A DNA stretch of 64,000 nt from Gordonia aichiensis NBRC 108223 (GTDB lineage: Bacteria > Actinomycetota > Actinomycetes > Mycobacteriales > Mycobacteriaceae), in assembly GCF_000332975.1 (NCBI RefSeq), contig NZ_BANR01000005.1:248001-312000 (forward strand), written 5' to 3'. Each line of letters begins with the position of its first letter. Within the stretch, counting starts at the first letter, position 1. The notes below the pieces were generated by a model. That model worked only from the letters and a program-made list of their open reading frames with translations, was not told the origin of the DNA and did no database searches. Both the position numbers and the translations under genes were made by a program. Shown in pieces: positions 31,485 through 42,044 of the stretch.

Positions 31485-32720
31485 ATGGCAATGGAGTACG
31501 TTGGCTTGGCCGTGGTGATCCTGCTGGTGCTGCTCGTCGTGGTGGTGCTGGCGAAATCGGTGGCACTGATCCCGCAGGCCGAGGCAGCGGTGATCGAGCG
31601 GCTCGGACGCTACACGCGGACCGTCTCCGGGCAGCTGACGCTGCTGTTGCCGTTCATCGACCGCATCCGTGCCCGCGTCGATATTCGCGAGCGAGTGGTG
31701 TCGTTTCCCCCGCAGCCGGTGATCACCGAAGACAACCTCACGCTCTCGATCGACACGGTGGTGTACTTCCAGGTGACCAACCCACGGTCGGCGGCCTACG
31801 AGATCGACGACTACATCGCCGGTGTCGAACAGCTCACCATCACCACCTTGCGCAACGTCGTCGGAGGCATGACCTTGGAGGAGACGTTGACGTCGCGTGA
31901 CTCGATCAACGGTCAGCTACGCGGGGTGCTCGATGAGGCGACCGGTCGGTGGGGGCTGCGGGTGGCCCGCGTCGAACTCAAGTCGATCATGCCGCCCCCA
32001 TCGATTCAGGAGTCGATGGAGAAGCAGATGAAGGCCGACCGCGAGAAGCGCGCAACGATCCTCGCGGCCGAGGGCCAGCGCGAATCGGCGATCAAGACGG
32101 CAGAGGGCAACAAGCAGAGCCAGATCCTCGCCGCCGAGGGAGCGAAGCAGGCAGCCATTCTCGCGGCCGAGGCCGATCGACAGAGTCGCATCCTGCGCGC
32201 GCAGGGCGATCGCGCCGCCGTGTATCTCCAGGCACAGGGCGAGGCGAAGGCGATCGAGAAGACCTTCGCGGCGGTCAAGTCCAGCAAGCCGACGCCCGAG
32301 GTTCTCGCCTACCAGTACCTACAGCAGATCCCGGAGATGGCGAAGGGAGAAGCCAGCAAGGTCTGGGTGCTGCCCACCGATTTCGGATCGGCACTGCAGG
32401 GTTTCGCCAAGTCGTTCGCGAATCAGGGTGACGACGGTGTGTTCCGGTACGAGCCCAACCACGACGAGGCCGCACCCGCCGTCGACGACGCCGAGACCGA
32501 GGACTGGTTCTCACTCGCGTCCGACCCGAAGGTCGCGCAGGCCGTCGCCGAGGCCGAGGCTGTGGCACGCAAGCCCGTCGCACCCGAGGTGACTTCACGT
32601 CCCGCGCGGTCGGCGCTGACCTACTCTCAGCAGGATCCGCCGACCGACGCGGCTTCGGCAGCCGGATTGGACACCGACAGCACGGCACCGCCGGCCGACG
32701 GGGTCCCGCACGACGGGTGA
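31485..32720 (+). CDS. SPFH/stomatin-like membrane protein
   Basis: This 411-residue protein has an N-terminal membrane helix (VGLAVVILLVLLVVVVLA), an SPFH domain (IPQAEAAVIERLGRYTRT to LKSIMPPPSIQESMEKQMKADREKRATI) and an Ala/Glu-rich coiled coil, then an acidic Pro-rich tail. Such proteins oligomerise at the membrane and organise lipid or protease platforms. It begins directly after the NfeD stop. It corresponds to Rv1488. Confidence 0.92.
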   Translation: MAMEYVGLAVVILLVLLVVVVLAKSVALIPQAEAAVIERLGRYTRTVSGQLTLLLPFIDRIRARVDIRERVVSFPPQPVITEDNLTLSIDTVVYFQVTNPRSAAYEIDDYIAGVEQLTITTLRNVVGGMTLEETLTSRDSINGQLRGVLDEATGRWGLRVARVELKSIMPPPSIQESMEKQMKADREKRATILAAEGQRESAIKTAEGNKQSQILAAEGAKQAAILAAEADRQSRILRAQGDRAAVYLQAQGEAKAIEKTFAAVKSSKPTPEVLAYQYLQQIPEMAKGEASKVWVLPTDFGSALQGFAKSFANQGDDGVFRYEPNHDEAAPAVDDAETEDWFSLASDPKVAQAVAEAEAVARKPVAPEVTSRPARSALTYSQQDPPTDAASAAGLDTDSTAPPADGVPHDG

Positions 32721-32727
32721 CCGTCGC

Positions 32728-33498
32728 TCAGCCGATGGTGGGCGGACGATCGGTGGTCGTGCGCACCGGCAGTCGGACGTCGACGATGAGTCCGATGACG
32801 CCGATCGCGAAAAACGTCGCGCTCACCAGCATGAGCAGGGGGTTGCGCTGGCCTGTCAGAGCGTTGCCGAGGAGGACCACGGCAACGGTGCCCGGCGCGG
32901 ATGCGGCGATAGACGCGATCAGATAGGGGAGCAGACGCACAGACGAGAGCCCGGCGCACCAGTTCAACAGCCAGAACGGACAGACCGGGATCAGCCGCAG
33001 TGAGCCGATTGCCAGCCACCCGCGTGCGGCCAATCGGTTGTCGATCGTCATCACGACCGGTCGACGCAAGAACGGTGCGACGCGCTCGCGACCGGCTCGA
33101 CGCGCGAGGAGAAACCCGAGGGTCGCGGCCACTGCGGTCGCGATCAGCGCGCCCACGAGACCGACCACCGGTCCGAACAGCACGCCCGCAGTCACGGTGA
33201 ACACGGTTCGCGGGATGGGGAACACGGTGACGAGTGCGTACGCGACGAAGAAGACCCAGACGAACCCCGCGCCGATGCCGTCGCCCCACGTGCGCACGCT
33301 CGCGACCGTCGGCATCGGTACCAGATACGACACGACAAGCAGCGCGCACACCGCTCCGAACGCGATCACCGCGTTACGGATCACCCGGCGTCGTGCCGCC
33401 CGATCCCGGACGTCCCGTCCGCGATCCCCGTCGTCTCGTCCGCGTTCCACGTCGTCGACGTCACGCAGGGGCGACGTGGACGCGGTCTCGGCAGGCAC
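32728..33498 (-). CDS. TVP38/TMEM64 (VTT-domain) membrane protein
   Basis: This 256-residue integral membrane protein has an arginine/aspartate-rich N-terminus of about 38 residues and then the VTT/DedA-like core. The family motif is in YALVTVFPIPRTVFTVTAGVLFGPVVGLVG, and the second half holds LRLIPVCPFWLLNWCAGLSSVRLLPYL. The family is implicated in lipid scrambling or transport. It converges on the SPFH gene with a 7-base gap. It matches Rv1491c. Confidence 0.88.
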   Translation of the reverse strand: MPAETASTSPLRDVDDVERGRDDGDRGRDVRDRAARRRVIRNAVIAFGAVCALLVVSYLVPMPTVASVRTWGDGIGAGFVWVFFVAYALVTVFPIPRTVFTVTAGVLFGPVVGLVGALIATAVAATLGFLLARRAGRERVAPFLRRPVVMTIDNRLAARGWLAIGSLRLIPVCPFWLLNWCAGLSSVRLLPYLIASIAASAPGTVAVVLLGNALTGQRNPLLMLVSATFFAIGVIGLIVDVRLPVRTTTDRPPTIG

Positions 33499-33639
33499 CG
33501 GGCCACTGTACTCGTCCCCGCAGTCGTGTTGGATGGATGTGGCCAGGCGTGCGCGGGAGCGGGTGTCCGACCGAGCGAGCGATCGGCTAAGGTTCGGTTA
33601 CGCATCCGACAGGAGCATCACGGAGGTTAGCCAGACCAC

Positions 33640-35586
33640 ATGAATGATCACCCTGTGCAGTCCGAACCCGCCGATCTCGACGACCGATACCGCACCTGGT
33701 CGCAGTCGGCGGCTGCAGTGCTCGCGAAGTCGCGACGTGTCGACGTCGACGACCTCCCCGATACTCCCGAAGCGCTCCTGTCGACGACGACCGCCGACGG
33801 TCTCACCGTGCGTCCGCTCTACACGCGCAAGGATGAGACCGCCGAGCCCGGCCTGCCCGGCTCGTTTCCCTACGTCCGCGGTGCCGATCCCGGACGTGAT
33901 GTGACCACCGGTTGGCGCGTCACCGAGCGGTTCGGCGATGACCCGACGATCGACGCCGCGACGGCGAACACCGACATCCTTGAGGCGATGAACAACGGCA
34001 CCAGCGGCCTGTGGATCGCTGTCGGCGGGACTGTCTCCACGGGCGACCTCGCCACCGTGCTCGACGGTGTCTACCTCGACCTGGCACCGGTGACCCTCGA
34101 CGCGGGAGCCGACGGAATCGAGGCCGCCGAGGCTTTCACTGCACTGCGTGCGACAGCCCCTGAGCCGCCGGTGGGCACCACACCCTCCGTGAGCACCACA
34201 CATTCGCTCGGCTTGTCGCCGCTGACGGCGGCGTTCAGCGGGCGCCCCACCGTCGACACGGCCCGGGCGACCGCACTGGCGGCGGCGCGCCACGACCCGT
34301 CGGTGCGCACTTTCCGTGTCGACGGCACCGACTTCGCCACCGCGGGAGCCGACAACGGGCTCGAGATCGCACTCATCGTCGGCGCGGCTGTCACGCATCT
34401 GCGCGACCTCACCGATGCCGGACTGTCCGCGGCCAACGCCCTGACACAGATCTCGTTCGGAGTGTCGGTCGACGACGACCAATTCGCGTCGATTGCGAAA
34501 CTACGTGCGCTACGCAAGATCTGGGCGCGAGTGTCCGCGGTGGTCGGCTCGCCGGAGGCCGGTGGTGCGCTCACCCATGCGGTGACCGCACTGTCGATGT
34601 ATTCGCAGCGCGACCCCTGGGTCAACATGCTGCGCAGCACGGTCGCGGCATTCGGGGCAGGTGTCGGCGGTGCCGATCAGGTCACTGTGCTGCCCTACGA
34701 TGCCGCACTGCCGGAGGCGACACGTACCTCGAGCTCGACGTTCACCCGACGCATCGCCCGCAACACCCAACTGTTGCTTCTCGAGGAATCCAACATCGGG
34801 CGCGTCCTCGACCCGGCGGGTGGTTCGTGGTTCGTCGAGAGCCTGACCGACGACCTTGCCTCGAACGCGTGGGCAGTGTTCACCGACATCGAGGCCGCAG
34901 GCGGTTACCGGGCAGCTCTCGAGTCGGGCTGGGTGGCAGATCGTGTCGGCGAATCGCTGGCGCGACGCGACGTCGAGGTGGCACACCGGCGCAAGCCCGT
35001 GACCGGCGTCAGCGAGTTCCCCAATCTCGACGAGAAGCCACTGGGAACCGACGCGGCCGACACCACCGACCTCGTCACCGGCAGTCCCCGACTGGCGCGG
35101 GTGGGGCGCGCCTTCGAGGAGTTGCGCGATCGATCCGACGCCGTACTGGCCGACACCGGACGTCGCCCCACGGTTCTGCTGCTGCCACTCGGTAGCGTCG
35201 CCGAACACAACGGACGCACGACCTTCGTCGCGAATCTCCTTGCCGCGGGCGGTATTGCGGTGATCAACCCCGGCCCGGTGACCCCCGACGACATCGCCGA
35301 TCTGGCGAGTGCGGCCGACACCCCGGTCGCGGTCATCTGCGGCACCAAGCAGCGCTACGCCGAAGCCGGCCCCGAGGCGCTGGCCGCGGCGCGCTCGGCC
35401 GGACTCGACCGGGTGCTGCTCGCCGGACCCGAGAAGGAGTGGCCGACAACCGAGTCCGACGGAACTGCGATACCCGACGGCTCGCTGCGTGTGGGTATCG
35501 ACGCCGTCGCCACCCTGCGAGATCTCTTCGACACGCTGACCACATCGACCCGGGCAGGGTCGGGAACCACGGGAGCCTCGGCATGA
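33640..35586 (+). CDS. mutA: Methylmalonyl-CoA mutase small (beta) subunit
   Basis: This 648-residue subunit pairs with MutB to convert methylmalonyl-CoA to succinyl-CoA in propionate and odd-chain lipid breakdown. It resembles MutB throughout, but its B12-domain motif reads SVAEHNGR instead of DxHxxG, so it does not bind cobalamin, as expected for this subunit. The ATG follows GGAGG by 13 bases; a second ATG lies 4 bases further in another frame. The 141-base upstream region shows no cobalamin riboswitch. It overlaps mutB by 4 bases. Confidence 0.94.
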   Translation: MNDHPVQSEPADLDDRYRTWSQSAAAVLAKSRRVDVDDLPDTPEALLSTTTADGLTVRPLYTRKDETAEPGLPGSFPYVRGADPGRDVTTGWRVTERFGDDPTIDAATANTDILEAMNNGTSGLWIAVGGTVSTGDLATVLDGVYLDLAPVTLDAGADGIEAAEAFTALRATAPEPPVGTTPSVSTTHSLGLSPLTAAFSGRPTVDTARATALAAARHDPSVRTFRVDGTDFATAGADNGLEIALIVGAAVTHLRDLTDAGLSAANALTQISFGVSVDDDQFASIAKLRALRKIWARVSAVVGSPEAGGALTHAVTALSMYSQRDPWVNMLRSTVAAFGAGVGGADQVTVLPYDAALPEATRTSSSTFTRRIARNTQLLLLEESNIGRVLDPAGGSWFVESLTDDLASNAWAVFTDIEAAGGYRAALESGWVADRVGESLARRDVEVAHRRKPVTGVSEFPNLDEKPLGTDAADTTDLVTGSPRLARVGRAFEELRDRSDAVLADTGRRPTVLLLPLGSVAEHNGRTTFVANLLAAGGIAVINPGPVTPDDIADLASAADTPVAVICGTKQRYAEAGPEALAAARSAGLDRVLLAGPEKEWPTTESDGTAIPDGSLRVGIDAVATLRDLFDTLTTSTRAGSGTTGASA

Positions 35587-37901
35587 CCGACACACAGCAG
35601 ACAGGAACCATCGGTAGTTTCGCCGGGATCGAACTCGACGGGGCGGGAGACTTCTCCTCGGTTCCCGAGACTTCCGATGCGGCACAGGCGATCGACTCGC
35701 TGGCATCGGCGAACGGCTACTCGACCGAACAGGTCGTCTGGAGCACACCGGAACAGATCGACGTCAAGCCGATCTACACCCGGGCCGATCGCGACGCCGT
35801 CACCCGCGAGGGCGAGCACCCCTATCCGCTGGACTCGATCCCCGGCGCCGCCCCCTTCATCCGCGGTCCCTACCCGACGATGTACGTCAACCAGCCGTGG
35901 ACGATTCGCCAGTACGCGGGATTCTCGACGGCGGCGGAGTCCAACGCCTTCTATCGTCGTAACCTCGCGGCGGGCCAGAAGGGTTTGTCGGTCGCCTTCG
36001 ACCTCGCGACCCACCGCGGCTACGACTCCGATCACCCGCGAGTCGCGGGAGATGTCGGTATGGCAGGCGTTGCGATCGACTCGATCCTCGACATGCGTCA
36101 GCTCTTCGACGGCATCGACCTGGGTTCGGTCTCGGTGTCGATGACGATGAACGGCGCCGTGCTGCCCATTCTGGCGCTGTATGTCGTTGCCGCAGAAGAA
36201 CAGGGCGTACCGCCCGAGAAGCTGGCGGGGACCATCCAGAACGACATTCTCAAAGAGTTCATGGTCCGCAACACCTACATCTATCCGCCGAAGCCGTCGA
36301 TGCGGATCATCTCCGATATCTTCTCCTACACCAGCGCGAAGATGCCGAAGTTCAACTCGATATCGATCTCGGGCTACCACATCCAGGAGGCCGGGGCGAC
36401 CGCCGATCTCGAGCTGGCCTACACGCTCGCCGACGGCGTCGAGTACATCCGCGCAGGCATCGAGGCCGGACTCGACATCGACAAGTTCGCACCGCGTCTG
36501 TCGTTCTTCTGGGGCATCGGCATGAACTTCTTCATGGAGGTCGCCAAGCTGCGTGCCGCGCGACTGCTGTGGAGCGAACTCGTCGCCCAGTTCGAGCCGA
36601 AGAACCCGAAATCGCTGTCGCTGCGCACACATTCGCAGACCTCCGGATGGTCGCTGACCGCCCAGGACGTGTTCAACAATGTGGCGCGGACGTGCGTCGA
36701 GGCGATGGCCGCGACACAGGGTCACACGCAGTCGTTGCACACCAACGCTCTCGACGAGGCCATCGCCCTGCCGACCGACTTCTCGGCGCGCATCGCCCGC
36801 AACACGCAGCTGCTCCTCCAGCAGGAGTCCGGCACGACGCGTCCCATCGATCCCTGGGCGGGCTCGAACTACGTCGAATGGCTGACCGCCCAGCTGGCCG
36901 AGAAGGCCCGCAGGCACATCGCCGAGGTCGAGGAGACCGGTGGCATGACACAGGCCATCAACGAGGGGTTGCCCAAGCTGCGCATCGAGGAGGCAGCCGC
37001 ACGGACGCAGGCGCGCATCGACTCCGGTCAGCAACCGCTCGTGGGTGTCAACAAATACCGCGTCGAGGACGACGAGGAGATCGAGGTCCTCAAAGTCGAG
37101 AACTCCAAGGTGCGCGCCGAGCAGTTCGACAAGCTCGAAAGGCTACGTGCACAACGCGATCAGGCTGCCGTAGACGCGGCCCTGGCCGACCTGACCCGCG
37201 CAGCCGGGGCAACAGACAACTCGGGCGGTCTCGACAACAACCTCATGGCGCTCGCGATCGAGGCGGCACGCCATCAGGCAACCGTCGGAGAGATCTCGGC
37301 CGCGCTGGAAAAGGTCTATGGTCGCCACCAGGCGCAGATCAAAACCATCAGCGGGGTGTACCGGCATGAGGCAGGCGAGGTGAGCAACATCGACGCGGCG
37401 ACCGACATCGTCCGACGTTTTGCCGAGGCGGAAGGTCGACGCCCTCGCGTGCTCGTCGCGAAAATGGGTCAGGACGGTCACGATCGAGGTCAGAAGGTGA
37501 TCGCCACCGCGTTCGCCGATCTCGGGTTCGACGTTGACGTGGGCCCGCTGTTCGCCACGCCGGAGGAGGTTGCCGCGCAAGCGGCCGACAACGACGTGCA
37601 TGTGGTCGGGGTGTCATCGCTCGCGGCCGGGCACCTCACGCTGGTACCGGCACTGCGGAAGGCGCTCGCCGACGTCGGCCGTGAAGACATCATGATCGTC
37701 GTCGGCGGTGTGATCCCGCCCGGTGACTTCGACGAGCTCTACCAGGCGGGTGCTGCCGCGATCTTCCCGCCCGGAAGCGTGATAGCCGATTCCGCGGTCG
37801 AGTTGATCTCGAAGCTCGCAGCGAATCTCGGACTCGAGTTGCCTGAAGCAGCTGCCGGTGCCGGGAGTGGTGGCGAGCGGACCGACTCCCGTACCCGCTG
37901 A
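35583..37901 (+). CDS. mutB: Methylmalonyl-CoA mutase large (alpha) subunit
   Basis: This catalytic subunit (772 aa) has the TIM-barrel substrate domain with [35 protein letters not shown] and [18 protein letters not shown]. The C-terminal cobalamin domain has the [22 protein letters not shown] motif, whose histidine ligates cobalt. ATG at 35583 overlaps the mutA stop. The mazEF-type pair found between mutB and meaB in M. tuberculosis is absent; meaB overlaps the mutB stop by one base. Confidence 0.96.
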   Translation: MTDTQQTGTIGSFAGIELDGAGDFSSVPETSDAAQAIDSLASANGYSTEQVVWSTPEQIDVKPIYTRADRDAVTREGEHPYPLDSIPGAAPFIRGPYPTMYVNQPWTIRQYAGFSTAAESNAFYRRNLAAGQKGLSVAFDLATHRGYDSDHPRVAGDVGMAGVAIDSILDMRQLFDGIDLGSVSVSMTMNGAVLPILALYVVAAEEQGVPPEKLAGTIQNDILKEFMVRNTYIYPPKPSMRIISDIFSYTSAKMPKFNSISISGYHIQEAGATADLELAYTLADGVEYIRAGIEAGLDIDKFAPRLSFFWGIGMNFFMEVAKLRAARLLWSELVAQFEPKNPKSLSLRTHSQTSGWSLTAQDVFNNVARTCVEAMAATQGHTQSLHTNALDEAIALPTDFSARIARNTQLLLQQESGTTRPIDPWAGSNYVEWLTAQLAEKARRHIAEVEETGGMTQAINEGLPKLRIEEAAARTQARIDSGQQPLVGVNKYRVEDDEEIEVLKVENSKVRAEQFDKLERLRAQRDQAAVDAALADLTRAAGATDNSGGLDNNLMALAIEAARHQATVGEISAALEKVYGRHQAQIKTISGVYRHEAGEVSNIDAATDIVRRFAEAEGRRPRVLVAKMGQDGHDRGQKVIATAFADLGFDVDVGPLFATPEEVAAQAADNDVHVVGVSSLAAGHLTLVPALRKALADVGREDIMIVVGGVIPPGDFDELYQAGAAAIFPPGSVIADSAVELISKLAANLGLELPEAAAGAGSGGERTDSRTR

Positions 37902-38893
37902 TGGGTGTGGAACGTCGGGTTGATGTCGCGGCGCTGACCGACGGTGTGCTCGGTGACCGTCGGGCCGACCTCGCCAGAGCCATCACCCTGGTCGAGTCGA
38001 CCAGGCCGGATCATCGTGCGGCAGCGCAGGAGTTGCTGCTGGCGCTGACCCCGCACGCGGGCAAGTCGTTCCGCGTCGGCATCACCGGTGTTCCGGGAGT
38101 GGGCAAATCGACGACGATCGAGGCACTCGGCATGCACCTCATCGAGCAGGGACACCGAGTGGCGGTCCTGGCCGTTGATCCGTCGTCGACACGCACCGGA
38201 GGATCGATTCTCGGCGACAAGACCCGAATGGGCACCCTGGCCGTTCACCCTGACGCCTACATCCGCCCGTCTCCGACCTCGGGAACGCTCGGCGGCGTCG
38301 CGAAGGCGACACGCGAGAGCATCGTGCTCGTCGAGGCTGCCGGGTTCGACGTCGTGCTCGTCGAGACGGTCGGAGTCGGTCAGTCTGAGGTGACGGTCGC
38401 CAACATGGTCGACACGTTCACGTTCCTCACCTTGGCCCGGACCGGCGATTCGCTCCAGGGGATCAAGAAAGGGGTGCTCGAGCTCGCCGACGTCATCGTC
38501 GTGAACAAGGCAGACGGATCACATCTCACGGAGGCCAAAGGTGCTGCGCGCGAGCTGAAGAACGCGCTCAAGCTGATCTATCCACATGACGCACTGTGGG
38601 TGCCGCCCGTCCTGACCATGAGCGCACTCGAGAACACCGGGGTCGACGACTTCTGGGCTACCGTGCAGCGCCATCATTCCGCGCTCGTCGAGGCGGGGGA
38701 GTTCGACGCGCGACGAAGTCGACAGCAGGTCGACTGGACCTGGACCATGGTGCGCGACGAGATGCTCAGTCGGCTGGCCTCGAGCCCCGAAGTCGCGGAA
38801 CTGCGCTCCGATGTCGAAGCCCGGGTCGGATCGGGGGAGTTGACTCCCGCGCTGGGCGCGCAGGAGATTCTTGCGGCGTTCGATCGCCGTTGA
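37901..38893 (+). CDS. meaB: MeaB, GTPase chaperone of methylmalonyl-CoA mutase
   Basis: This 330-residue G3E GTPase protects and reloads the mutase with adenosylcobalamin. The P-loop GITGVPGVGKSTTIEALG, the DPSSTRTGGSILGDKTRM segment, VETVGVGQSEVTVANMVD and VVNKADG are all present. It is the last gene of the mutA-mutB-meaB operon, coupled by a one-base overlap. Confidence 0.95.
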   Translation: MGVERRVDVAALTDGVLGDRRADLARAITLVESTRPDHRAAAQELLLALTPHAGKSFRVGITGVPGVGKSTTIEALGMHLIEQGHRVAVLAVDPSSTRTGGSILGDKTRMGTLAVHPDAYIRPSPTSGTLGGVAKATRESIVLVEAAGFDVVLVETVGVGQSEVTVANMVDTFTFLTLARTGDSLQGIKKGVLELADVIVVNKADGSHLTEAKGAARELKNALKLIYPHDALWVPPVLTMSALENTGVDDFWATVQRHHSALVEAGEFDARRSRQQVDWTWTMVRDEMLSRLASSPEVAELRSDVEARVGSGELTPALGAQEILAAFDRR

Positions 38894-38938
38894 CGGTCGG
38901 GTCTCCGACCTCGTGTTCTCTCCGACCTGCTAGGTTGC

Positions 38939-38957
38939 TTAGGGTCGCCTAATGTCA
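38939..38957. promoter_or_regulatory. Weak IdeR-like element upstream of the lipase gene
   Basis: TTAGGGTCGCCTAATGTCA agrees with about 14 of 19 positions of the IdeR/DtxR consensus and contains TTAGG-N4-CCTAA. It lies 30 bases upstream of the lipase ATG. The second half is poor, so it may be a different short palindrome. Confidence 0.3.
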
Positions 38958-38986
38958 GGCGTCCTGTCTGCAAGGAAGGCGGTCTC

Positions 38987-40180
38987 ATGAGTTCTCTGGC
39001 CAGGGTCGGGCGGCGTCGTTTCGCCATGATTCTCGGATCGGTCGTATCCATGCTCGTGGCGGTGGTCGTCGGGGTGGTACCCGCGCTCACCTCTGCGCCT
39101 GCTGCGGGAGCGCCGGCCACAGCCGGCACCGTGCTCAGTGCCGAGGACATCACCGACAGGCCGGACGCCAAGGTCGCCGGAGCGGGCAAAGTGGTTGCGG
39201 TGACTTATCTTTCACCACAAAGCGACGGCACTCTGGTTCCGGTGCGCGCGACCATCATGATCCCGTCGGCACAGGCTCCGGCGGGCGGCTACCGCGTACT
39301 GGCCTACGGACACGGCACCGCAGGGCTCGGCGATGACTGCACCGTGACCGACCGCATGGGCCATCAGGGTCGCTACGACGAGTGGCTCGGCCCATGGCTG
39401 AAGAAGGGTTACGTCATCGCGGCAACCGAGTACGCAGGCATCGGAGGCCCCGGTGTGCACGCCTACCTCGACGGGGACGTCGCGGGTAAGAACGTGATCG
39501 ATTCCGTACGCGCCGCACGCACGGTGACGCCGCGATTCGCCGACGCGCAGGTCTCGCGGGGGTTCGTCTCCTCAGGCGGCTCGCAGGGCGGACACGCAGC
39601 GTTGTGGGCGGGTCATCTGGCACCGTCGTACGCTCCGGAACTCACCAATGTCGGCGTGGCGGCCACCTCCCCGCCGGTCGACATCGCCGACTACTTCTCC
39701 GCGATCCGGCCCGGCATCCCGCCGGTCGAGGTGCCCGACTACGTCACCTACTTCTCCTACGTGCTCGCAGGCCTCAAGGTCGCGCGTCCCGACGTCGACG
39801 TCGACTCGTATCTGACCCCGCAGGGACGGAAGGTCGTCAAGGATGCGCAGACGTTGTGTTACCCGAATCAGGGTCGCGCAACGAAGGGGATGACCGTCGG
39901 ACAACTGGTGGCCAGGCCGTTCAACGAGGGTCCGCTGATCCCCGCGCTCCGGTCGGTGACCTCGGTTCCGGAGAAAGGCTATCCGGCGCCGATCCTGGTG
40001 CAGCAGGGCACGCTCGACCCGGTCGCGTTCGCTCCGCTGACCCAGCAGTGGGTCGATCGCGCCAAGGCGAACCAGGTGAACGTGGACCTCCGCACCTACC
40101 AGGCCGGTCACGGTGTCGGCGTCTACGCGGAGACCACCGCTTTGAGCTGGTCGGAAAGCCTGCGCTGGCCGACCGACTGA
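38987..40180 (+). CDS. Secreted lipase of the LIP family
   Basis: This 397-residue alpha/beta hydrolase has a signal peptide (ILGSVVSMLVAVVVGVVPAL, cut near AGA). The nucleophile serine is in SSGGSQGGHAALWAG, the oxyanion region in VLAYGHGTAGLGDDC, an aspartate candidate in VQQGTLDPVAF and the histidine in YQAGHGVGV. The fold and motifs match the secretory lipase family, which acts on triacylglycerols or other esters outside the cell. AAGGAAGG lies 8 bases before the ATG. A strong terminator follows. Confidence 0.88.
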   Translation: MSSLARVGRRRFAMILGSVVSMLVAVVVGVVPALTSAPAAGAPATAGTVLSAEDITDRPDAKVAGAGKVVAVTYLSPQSDGTLVPVRATIMIPSAQAPAGGYRVLAYGHGTAGLGDDCTVTDRMGHQGRYDEWLGPWLKKGYVIAATEYAGIGGPGVHAYLDGDVAGKNVIDSVRAARTVTPRFADAQVSRGFVSSGGSQGGHAALWAGHLAPSYAPELTNVGVAATSPPVDIADYFSAIRPGIPPVEVPDYVTYFSYVLAGLKVARPDVDVDSYLTPQGRKVVKDAQTLCYPNQGRATKGMTVGQLVARPFNEGPLIPALRSVTSVPEKGYPAPILVQQGTLDPVAFAPLTQQWVDRAKANQVNVDLRTYQAGHGVGVYAETTALSWSESLRWPTD

Positions 40181-40203
40181 CGACGTTTACACGAAACATA
40201 CAA

Positions 40204-40236
40204 GGTCGACACAACAGAAGGGTCGACACAACAGAA
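40204..40236. repeat. Tandem repeat ahead of the bidirectional terminator
   Basis: GGTCGACACAACAGAA occurs at 40204-40219 and 40221-40236, a 17-bp unit repeated twice. It lies between the lipase stop and the terminator and has no clear function. Confidence 0.7.
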
Positions 40237-40271
40237 AAGCGCTCGGCCGGGCAATCCGGCCGAGCGCTTTT
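40235..40271. terminator. Bidirectional intrinsic terminator
   Basis: AAAAGCGCTCGGCCGG (40235-40250) pairs perfectly with CCGGCCGAGCGCTTTT (40256-40271) around loop GCAAT: 16 pairs with A/T tracts on both outer sides. It ends the lipase transcript on the plus strand and the siderophore-binding-protein transcript on the minus strand. Confidence 0.95.
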
Positions 40272-40296
40272 CGTGTGTGTGCTGTCTGGGTTCGGG

Positions 40297-41274
40297 TCAG
40301 AACTTGGCAGCCAGCGGGCTGAGCTTGTCGATCACGAATCCGACCGACGGTGCGCTGGGCACGCTGAAGGCGGGTTGCGTCTTGTCATCGAGGAAGATCA
40401 CGGTGCCCTTCTTGACTGCGGGCAGCGATGACCATCCCGGAACGCGTTCTGCGACAGCAGGATCGCCACCGGGTGTGTAGACGACGAGCAGATCGGAGTC
40501 GAGCAGATCGATACGCTCGGCGGAGATCAGCGAACGAGTCGAACCCTCTTTGTGTTGCGCGGCGACCTTGGGGTTCAAGGTGAAACCGAGCTGCGCGATC
40601 AGCCCCGCGGCAGCGTCCTCGGTGGTGTTGATCGCACCGACCTGGCCGGTAGGGCCGACCTGCGCGAAGGTGAATGTCTTGCCTGCAGCCGCGGGATACT
40701 TCGACTTGAAGTCGGAGATCTTCTTGTTCGTCGTGTCGACGAGCTGCGCAGCCTCCTGTTGCTTGCCGAAGATCTGTCCGGCGGTTGTGGTGATCTTCTC
40801 CCAGGTGTCGACCGTTGCGCCCTTGGTCAGCACAGGAATGGTCGGCGCGATCTCGGCCAGCTTGTCGTAACGGGCCTTGTCCCCGACGTAGCCGGCGAGG
40901 ATCAGATCCGGCTCGTACTTGGCGAGCTCGCCGACGCTGACCTGTGAGGGATCGGCGACCTCCACAACCTCGCTGTCGTGCTTGGGTGTCCACTCGAACG
41001 CCTTGTTGCCCTGGGGGACGAACTCTGCCGTGATGGGGACGTTCAGAGCAGCGAGTGTGTCGGTCCAGTCCGTGATCAACGTGACCACCTTGGTGGGCTT
41101 CGTGTCGATCTTGGTACTGCCGTACTCGTGGTCGATGCTCACCGGGGTGAAATTCTCCGACGAGGACGACGATGCGTTGTCGTCGTCTGAGGAGGAACAT
41201 GCTGCCAGGAATCCGATCAGGCCTGCGGTGAGCAGAACTACGAGTGCCCGCGTCGTGCGGCGCGTATGTGTCAC
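40297..41274 (-). CDS. Siderophore-binding lipoprotein (FecB/FepB-like)
   Basis: This 325-residue ABC-importer binding protein captures ferric siderophore outside the membrane. The lipobox is LIGFLAACSSS, followed by a Ser/Asp linker and the periplasmic-binding fold (DHEYGSTKIDTKPTKVVTL, PDLILAGYVGDKARYDKLAEIAP, LLDSDLLVVYTPGGDP). The GTG at 41274 gives a proper signal peptide; the frame is open upstream through non-coding sequence. It lies 56 bases after entA and may share its transcript. No permease or ATPase gene is in the window. Confidence 0.9.
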   Translation of the reverse strand: MTHTRRTTRALVVLLTAGLIGFLAACSSSDDDNASSSSSENFTPVSIDHEYGSTKIDTKPTKVVTLITDWTDTLAALNVPITAEFVPQGNKAFEWTPKHDSEVVEVADPSQVSVGELAKYEPDLILAGYVGDKARYDKLAEIAPTIPVLTKGATVDTWEKITTTAGQIFGKQQEAAQLVDTTNKKISDFKSKYPAAAGKTFTFAQVGPTGQVGAINTTEDAAAGLIAQLGFTLNPKVAAQHKEGSTRSLISAERIDLLDSDLLVVYTPGGDPAVAERVPGWSSLPAVKKGTVIFLDDKTQPAFSVPSAPSVGFVIDKLSPLAAKF

Positions 41275-41330
41275 TTCAATCCTATCGTCGTTGACGGTTT
41301 TGTCTGGTTCACAGAGGTGTATATCGCACA

Positions 41331-42044
41331 TCACATGTCCAACGTTGCACCTCCGTCGACGCGCAGGTCGTGCATGGTGATGTGGCGTGCGGCGTCGGAC
41401 GCCAGGAACACAATGGTGGTCGCGATGTCGTCGGGAGTCGCGATGCGGCCCAGCGGAATTCCCAGACGAAAGGCGTCGGGCTCGCCGGTCAGGACGCGGT
41501 CGCGATCGTCTGCGCCCGACCACATGCCCCGCAGCATCGGCGTGTCGGTGGATCCGGGGGAGACGATGTTGACGCGAACCCCGTGCGGCGCGACGCGCAA
41601 CCCCTGACTGCGCGCGTACGACGTGGCCGCAGCCTTGGAGGCCGCGTATGCGGCCAGCCCTGATCGCGGAGTCGCCCCGGCGTTGCTCGAGATGACCACC
41701 ACGGAGCCGGCTTGACGCTCGGTGAGGTCATCGAGCGCGGCGTCGAGCAGGTTGCGTACCCCGCCCGCGTTCACTGCCATGCAGGTGTCCCAGTCGTCGG
41801 ACATCACACCGACGGCGGATACGACGATGTCCACGGGCCCGTCCGCATTCGACGCCTTCCACGCGGCGCGGACCGCCCCGCGGTCGGTGACGTCGACGGC
41901 GCGAGTCGTGTGGTCTGGGACGACATCCCATGCGTCGACGTGTGCCCCGTGCGCGCGCAGCGTGGTGACCACGGCGCCGCCGATACCTCCCGCTGCGCCC
42001 GCGACCACCGCGCGCGCCCCGGTCAGCGGCGAGGCGTCAGGCAT
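41331..42044 (-). CDS. entA: 2,3-dihydro-2,3-dihydroxybenzoate dehydrogenase
   Basis: This 237-residue SDR oxidises the EntB product to 2,3-dihydroxybenzoate. Motifs are VVAGAAGGIGGAVV, SAVGVMSDDWD, the catalytic serine in VVISSNAGATPRSG, YAASKAAATSYARS and the EntA-type end ITMHDLRVDGGATLDM. The start at 42044 ([15 protein letters not shown]) overlaps the end of entB by 8 bases. Confidence 0.92.
   Translation of the reverse strand: MPDASPLTGARAVVAGAAGGIGGAVVTTLRAHGAHVDAWDVVPDHTTRAVDVTDRGAVRAAWKASNADGPVDIVVSAVGVMSDDWDTCMAVNAGGVRNLLDAALDDLTERQAGSVVVISSNAGATPRSGLAAYAASKAAATSYARSQGLRVAPHGVRVNIVSPGSTDTPMLRGMWSGADDRDRVLTGEPDAFRLGIPLGRIATPDDIATTIVFLASDAARHITMHDLRVDGGATLDM

Noticed and set aside
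33499..33639. Cobalamin riboswitch ahead of mutA
   Set aside because: The space is only 141 bases and no B12-box-like sequence is visible.
41275..41330. IdeR box ahead of the siderophore-binding protein
   Set aside because: No TTAGG-type half-sites are visible; the gene is more simply the third of the entB-entA transcript.
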